Assembly (NCBI RefSeq): GCF_039555335.1 | Contig: NC_092635.1 | Span: 48,008,052-48,072,051 of the forward strand | Reading direction: 5' to 3' | Length of the DNA stretch: 64,000 nt | From: Amphiura filiformis | Lineage: Eukaryota > Echinodermata > Ophiuroidea > Amphilepidida > Amphiuridae | In this document: piece by piece, positions 60,700-64,000 of the stretch | How the letters are laid out: each line of letters opens with the position of its first letter | How positions within the stretch are numbered: position 1 is the first letter of the stretch | Translations under genes and position numbers: made by a program | Notes under the pieces: model-generated | Told to the model about the DNA's origin: nothing | The model's input: only the letters and a program-made list of their open reading frames with translations | Databases searched by the model: none

Positions 60700-61074
60700 T
60701 GTTAAGGTTATTAATTATTTTAAACTGTTGTGATTTGGTAGTTCACAACATCTTACGAATGGTAGTGAGCTTTGGCAAAAACTGCTTTGCTCAATTCATA
60801 GCGAGTGTATAGAAGAATTAAAACATCACAGATATACTTTTATAGGTGCTGCGGTTCTTGAGTTACGTTGTAAAGAGGGCTGAAACAACAACACTTTTGT
60901 AAAACGTACATAACTCATTAACAACAATAAATTAAGCAAGTTTGCAAAGTATACGATTTGTAGAATGAACTTTTGCAAAACATCAAGGTGTTATTTTTCA
61001 ATAATATATTGATCTAGATAATGAAAATCGATTTTAGGTTGCTTCGACCAACAATACCTCGTCTACCCTTAAAG
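60700..61074 (+). repeat. Dispersed ~350-bp repeat, copy 4
   Basis: tttggtagttcacaacatct ... gcttcgaccaacaatacctc, as in the copies at 890, 30645 and 31735. Confidence 0.75.
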
Positions 61075-61136
61075 GACATCAAGAAAATTTATTTTGAGCT
61101 AGGTTTTGTCTGTGACTGCTAATGTGAGGCCGTCGT

Positions 61137-62670
61137 AGGTCGTACGGGGCTCAAACTCGGTGGGTGGGTGTAGTTCTGTCCTGGCAAGAAGATGTTCATG
61201 TTCGTTAAGTCATCCGACCCCCGGGCCCCCCTCCCAGGGGTCATTTGAGGTCAAATGACTAAAAACTGTCATATGGGCATGAAACTAGGTCGTACGAGGC
61301 TCAAACTCGGTGGGTGGGTGTAGTTCTGTCCTGGCAAGAAGAAGTTTATGTTCGTTAAGTCATCCGACCCCGGGCCCCCCTCCCAGGGGTCATTTGAGGT
61401 AAAATGACTAAAAACTGTCATATGGGCATGAAACTTGGTAGGTACAGTCAACATTTAAAACAACATTTTTGAAGGTCATTTTGGGGTCATCCAAGGTCAC
61501 CACAGGTCATCTGAGGTCAAATTATTAAAAACTGTCGTATGGGCATGAAACTTGGTGGGGGTAGGGGAGAGCGGGGAGTGTTCGCCCTATTTTTTTCTAA
61601 CCAGCCTAGCGATGTCAATTTTAAGGTTAGGGATGACCTGATTAGCCCATGTGAAAGCCCTATGTCTTAGCTATATACGGCCACAATCCCAGAACTATAG
61701 GCCTTACAATAGCAACAGGATAGAGCAAACAAAAAAGTTTTGCAAAGTGGCGAACTTGCCCCATATTGGGGCAGGTTCGCCCATATGGTGGGGTAAGTTC
61801 ACCCTAATCACAAAAAAGATTTAAACATAGCAATAAAAAACATATTCAATGCAAACATTTAGCAAGAGTATACAGGGCATTCATTCTCTTCTGGGGAGTC
61901 ACTAAATTTGTTGCAGGGGCCGGGTCATGCTAAAATGTAGGGGTCCAAAGTGAGCTTAAACGTATCATGTTTACAACTTCGGGGAGATTATGGATTAGGA
62001 CATAAACGGTGGTATGAGTAATACTGATACCACATAACTTTAAAAAACATGCTTTTCAGTAGTTTTACCTTGTTTAATGGTATAATTATCAATATTTTGC
62101 ATAATACGCTGATGGGGCAAGTCCGCCCTCCAGTTTGGGGTAAGTCCGCCCGGGGAAGATATAGGGCGAACATGCCCCATCCTCAAAAGGGCGAACGTGC
62201 CCCTTGTGCACATTTTTGTATTTTCTTCGGGGTATGCAAAATACAAATCGAATAAGGAGTTTATAACTGCATTAAATCTTTGAGAAATCCCATATGTTCC
62301 CAACACAGATTTCCATTAAAACTATCTGTATTTATGTATCAATGATAATACAACATTATTAATGCAACAAAAAATTACGTTTTGGTGTAATTTTTTTGTT
62401 TTGGCTGCAGTTCGATGAACACGTCCCTATATGTCGCGTAGCTAATATGAGAAGTTTATAATGACCTATGTCACCTAATTTTGCCATCACCAAATCCCCC
62501 GATAGCCGTGGTGCTGAGAAACAAGGGGTGGGCGAACCTGCCCCTAGGGCGAACACTCCCCGCTCTCCCTACAGTCAACATTTAGAGCCAAATTTTTGGA
62601 AGGTCATTTTGGGGTCGCCAGGGGTCATGTGAGGTCAAATTAGTAAAAACTGTCGTATGGGCATGTCACC
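61137..62670. repeat. ~150-bp tandem repeat, split by a TIR element
   Basis: aggtcgtacg.ggctcaaact begins copies at 61137 and 61287 (150-bp period). Shorter copies (gggcatgaaacttggt) follow to 61560, and the array resumes at 62573-62670 after the insertion. Confidence 0.82.
61561..62572. mobile_element. ~1.0-kb TIR element rich in GGGCGAAC motifs
   Basis: Left end gtaggggagagcggggagtg continues to ttcgccct; the right end is the matching complement ending gctctccctac. TA at both edges fits a TA duplication. The interior repeats ggggca.gttcgccc-type motifs in both orientations (near 61745-61800, 62110-62210 and 62525-62560). No transposase recognised. Confidence 0.82.
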
Positions 62671-62789
62671 ATCAGCCTGGTAATCGCGCCCAGCCGAGAA
62701 CCGCCAAATATGGTAACCGCCTAGTCTATTTTAAAACTGATGCATCAATGACTATGTTCATCATGTCATTATTGTATCATTCTCACATA

Positions 62790-63150
62790 CATTAGGAAAT
62801 GAATTTGGAGAATAGAGGCCTTGCATGTGACATATCATCCCGTAAATATGGCGGACTACTCAAATGCATTCAACAAAAGCATGATTGCAATCAAATAGGT
62901 TGATGACAACATTTGATTGAATGGACTGCACTCCGCCATAACTACGGTGAAGGACACCGGCTCAAATCCTTTGTTTGGAGCCAATCGATAATTTCATGCA
63001 GGGCCTCTATACTTTCTGTTAATAAAATACTATGCTGACCTCACACTCCAGTAATTTCAGATCATTGAGCTCAGTAATACATCAAAGAATGTCTTCCAAT
63101 TCATGAAAACAAATAGATAATCTGAATATCGGATTAAAAGCTTGAGGCAT
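62790..63150. repeat. Relative of the 34.9-kb fold-back element
   Basis: aggaaatgaatttggagaat, ttaataaaatactatgctga and atcaaagaatgtcttccaat are shared in the same order. An extra ~200-bp block (about 62815-63010) separates them. Confidence 0.7.
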
Positions 63151-63461
63151 TTCAATTGCAAGGCTCATTACTTATACACCAACAACAACATAGGCCTACA
63201 AGTGTATATAATGTAGCATGTGCACACATTATCATGTTGTGGATGGTGAATCAAGCTGCAGTCCCTACACATTCCCAAATGGATGCAGTGACCACTCATT
63301 CATGATGGACGTACTGATCATTATGTATGATTTAAACTCATAGGTGTTGTGCGTTAAGTTTGGCAATTTGGGAGGGGGTGGGTTCAAAATGACCCCATAG
63401 GATTATACGGGGGTAAAAATTTCAAATTGCTCAAATACCCCTTTCAAATATATCAAATTAT

Positions 63462-63462
<1 letters not shown>

Positions 63463-63549
<87 letters not shown>

Positions 63550-63551
63550 AT
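63463..63551. repeat. (AAAT)n microsatellite
   Basis: About 22 uninterrupted aaat units. Confidence 0.95.
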
Positions 63552-63599
63552 GAAAAAAATTGAACAAATTGTAGCGTAGCATTCAAATCATAATAACCA

Positions 63600-63672
63600 T
63601 TGCTGACGTGCGGATTCGAACCAACGATATTGACATTACCAGTCTGATGCTCTAACACTGAGCTATGCCATC
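63600..63672 (-). repeat. tRNA-Thr(GGT)-like pseudogene or SINE head
   Basis: On the minus strand an acceptor-like tgatggc pairs with gtcagca apart from one mismatch and one wobble. The D-arm gctcagtgttagagc is perfect, the loop ctggtaa would give anticodon GGT, and ggttcgaatcc is a good B box. The anticodon stem has two mismatches and the T-stem about two. Probably a tRNA-derived element next to the (AAAT)n tail rather than a working tRNA. Confidence 0.5.
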
Positions 63673-64000
63673 ATCTAGTAATGAGGGTCGAGTTTTTAGC
63701 GTATACAGTGTTTGTCTGTGAAAATGCCGCCTCGTGAAATAAATAAATATAAAATCTCAATTTTTAATTTAAATTTATTTGATAATTTTCTAACCTATGT
63801 TTTCTTTAGAGCAGGGACAAATATTTCCCCTTTTATCCAATTTGGCTGCTAAATAAGAATCTACTTCTTTTATTACTGATTTAATTCCGCGATTTGTTCC
63901 ATTAAGCAATATCAAAGATTAATGTCAAGCATCTCACAACAGATATTTAGTTGGGTTAGTGGTTTTGCACAGTGCTTTTTAACCGGGTGGTACCGAGATC

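Larger units (their letters stand above)
56933..64000. other. Region upstream of gene A exon 2
   Basis: Should contain gene A intron 1, and possibly exon 1 and promoter. I found no signal-peptide exon with a phase-2 donor. Repeats in it are listed separately. Confidence 0.5.

Noticed and set aside
63600-63672. Functional tRNA-Thr gene
   Set aside because: Mismatches in the T-stem and anticodon stem and its position beside an (AAAT)n tail favour a SINE head or pseudogene.

Overview
This is a eukaryotic, AT-rich, intron-containing genomic window. The dense short inverted-repeat elements, tRNA-derived SINEs and telomere-like CCCTAA motifs suggest a marine invertebrate, probably a non-vertebrate deuterostome (echinoderm or hemichordate type). 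That placement is an inference from texture, not proof. No prokaryotic operons, CRISPR arrays, rRNA genes or intact transposases were recognised.

The protein-coding content I can support is two tandem, head-to-tail genes on the minus strand. Both encode Cys-loop (pentameric) ligand-gated anion-channel subunits of the glycine-receptor/glutamate-gated-chloride-channel type. Gene B (28384 down to 11913) is reconstructed completely as nine exons. They join in a single frame into a 526-residue protein with signal peptide, ligand-binding domain, 13-residue Cys-loop, second Cys pair, TM1-TM4 and a PAR anion-selectivity motif. Gene A (56932 down to 41063) is its paralogue. Eight exons (2-9) are found with the same intron phases, and four of the exon lengths are identical (71, 218, 83 and 230 bp). 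Its signal-peptide exon was not found and may lie in 57-64 kb or beyond the window.

Layout: 1-5.4 kb is non-coding with scattered repeats. 5.4-9.85 kb is a repeat domain built from a hairpin-bearing unit arranged as a large inverted repeat, interrupted by two younger terminal-inverted-repeat (TIR) elements. 9.9-11.8 kb holds a SINE, a MITE and a palindromic element. 11.9-28.4 kb is gene B. 28.4-41.0 kb is intergenic, with SINEs, dispersed repeats, a second hairpin-repeat domain (36.97-38.9 kb) and a triplicated (TCA)n unit. 41.06-56.93 kb is gene A, whose introns hold minisatellites, triplet repeats, an ATTCC tract and many MITEs. 57-64 kb is non-coding: MITEs, a telomere-motif fold-back, a 150-bp tandem repeat split by a 1-kb TIR element, and simple repeats.

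The two products are expected to act as cell-surface subunits of neurotransmitter-gated chloride channels, possibly co-assembling. Their binding-loop residues differ from canonical glycine receptors, so the ligand is open. Exon boundaries come from splice consensus, frame continuity and paralogue comparison; no transcript evidence was available.
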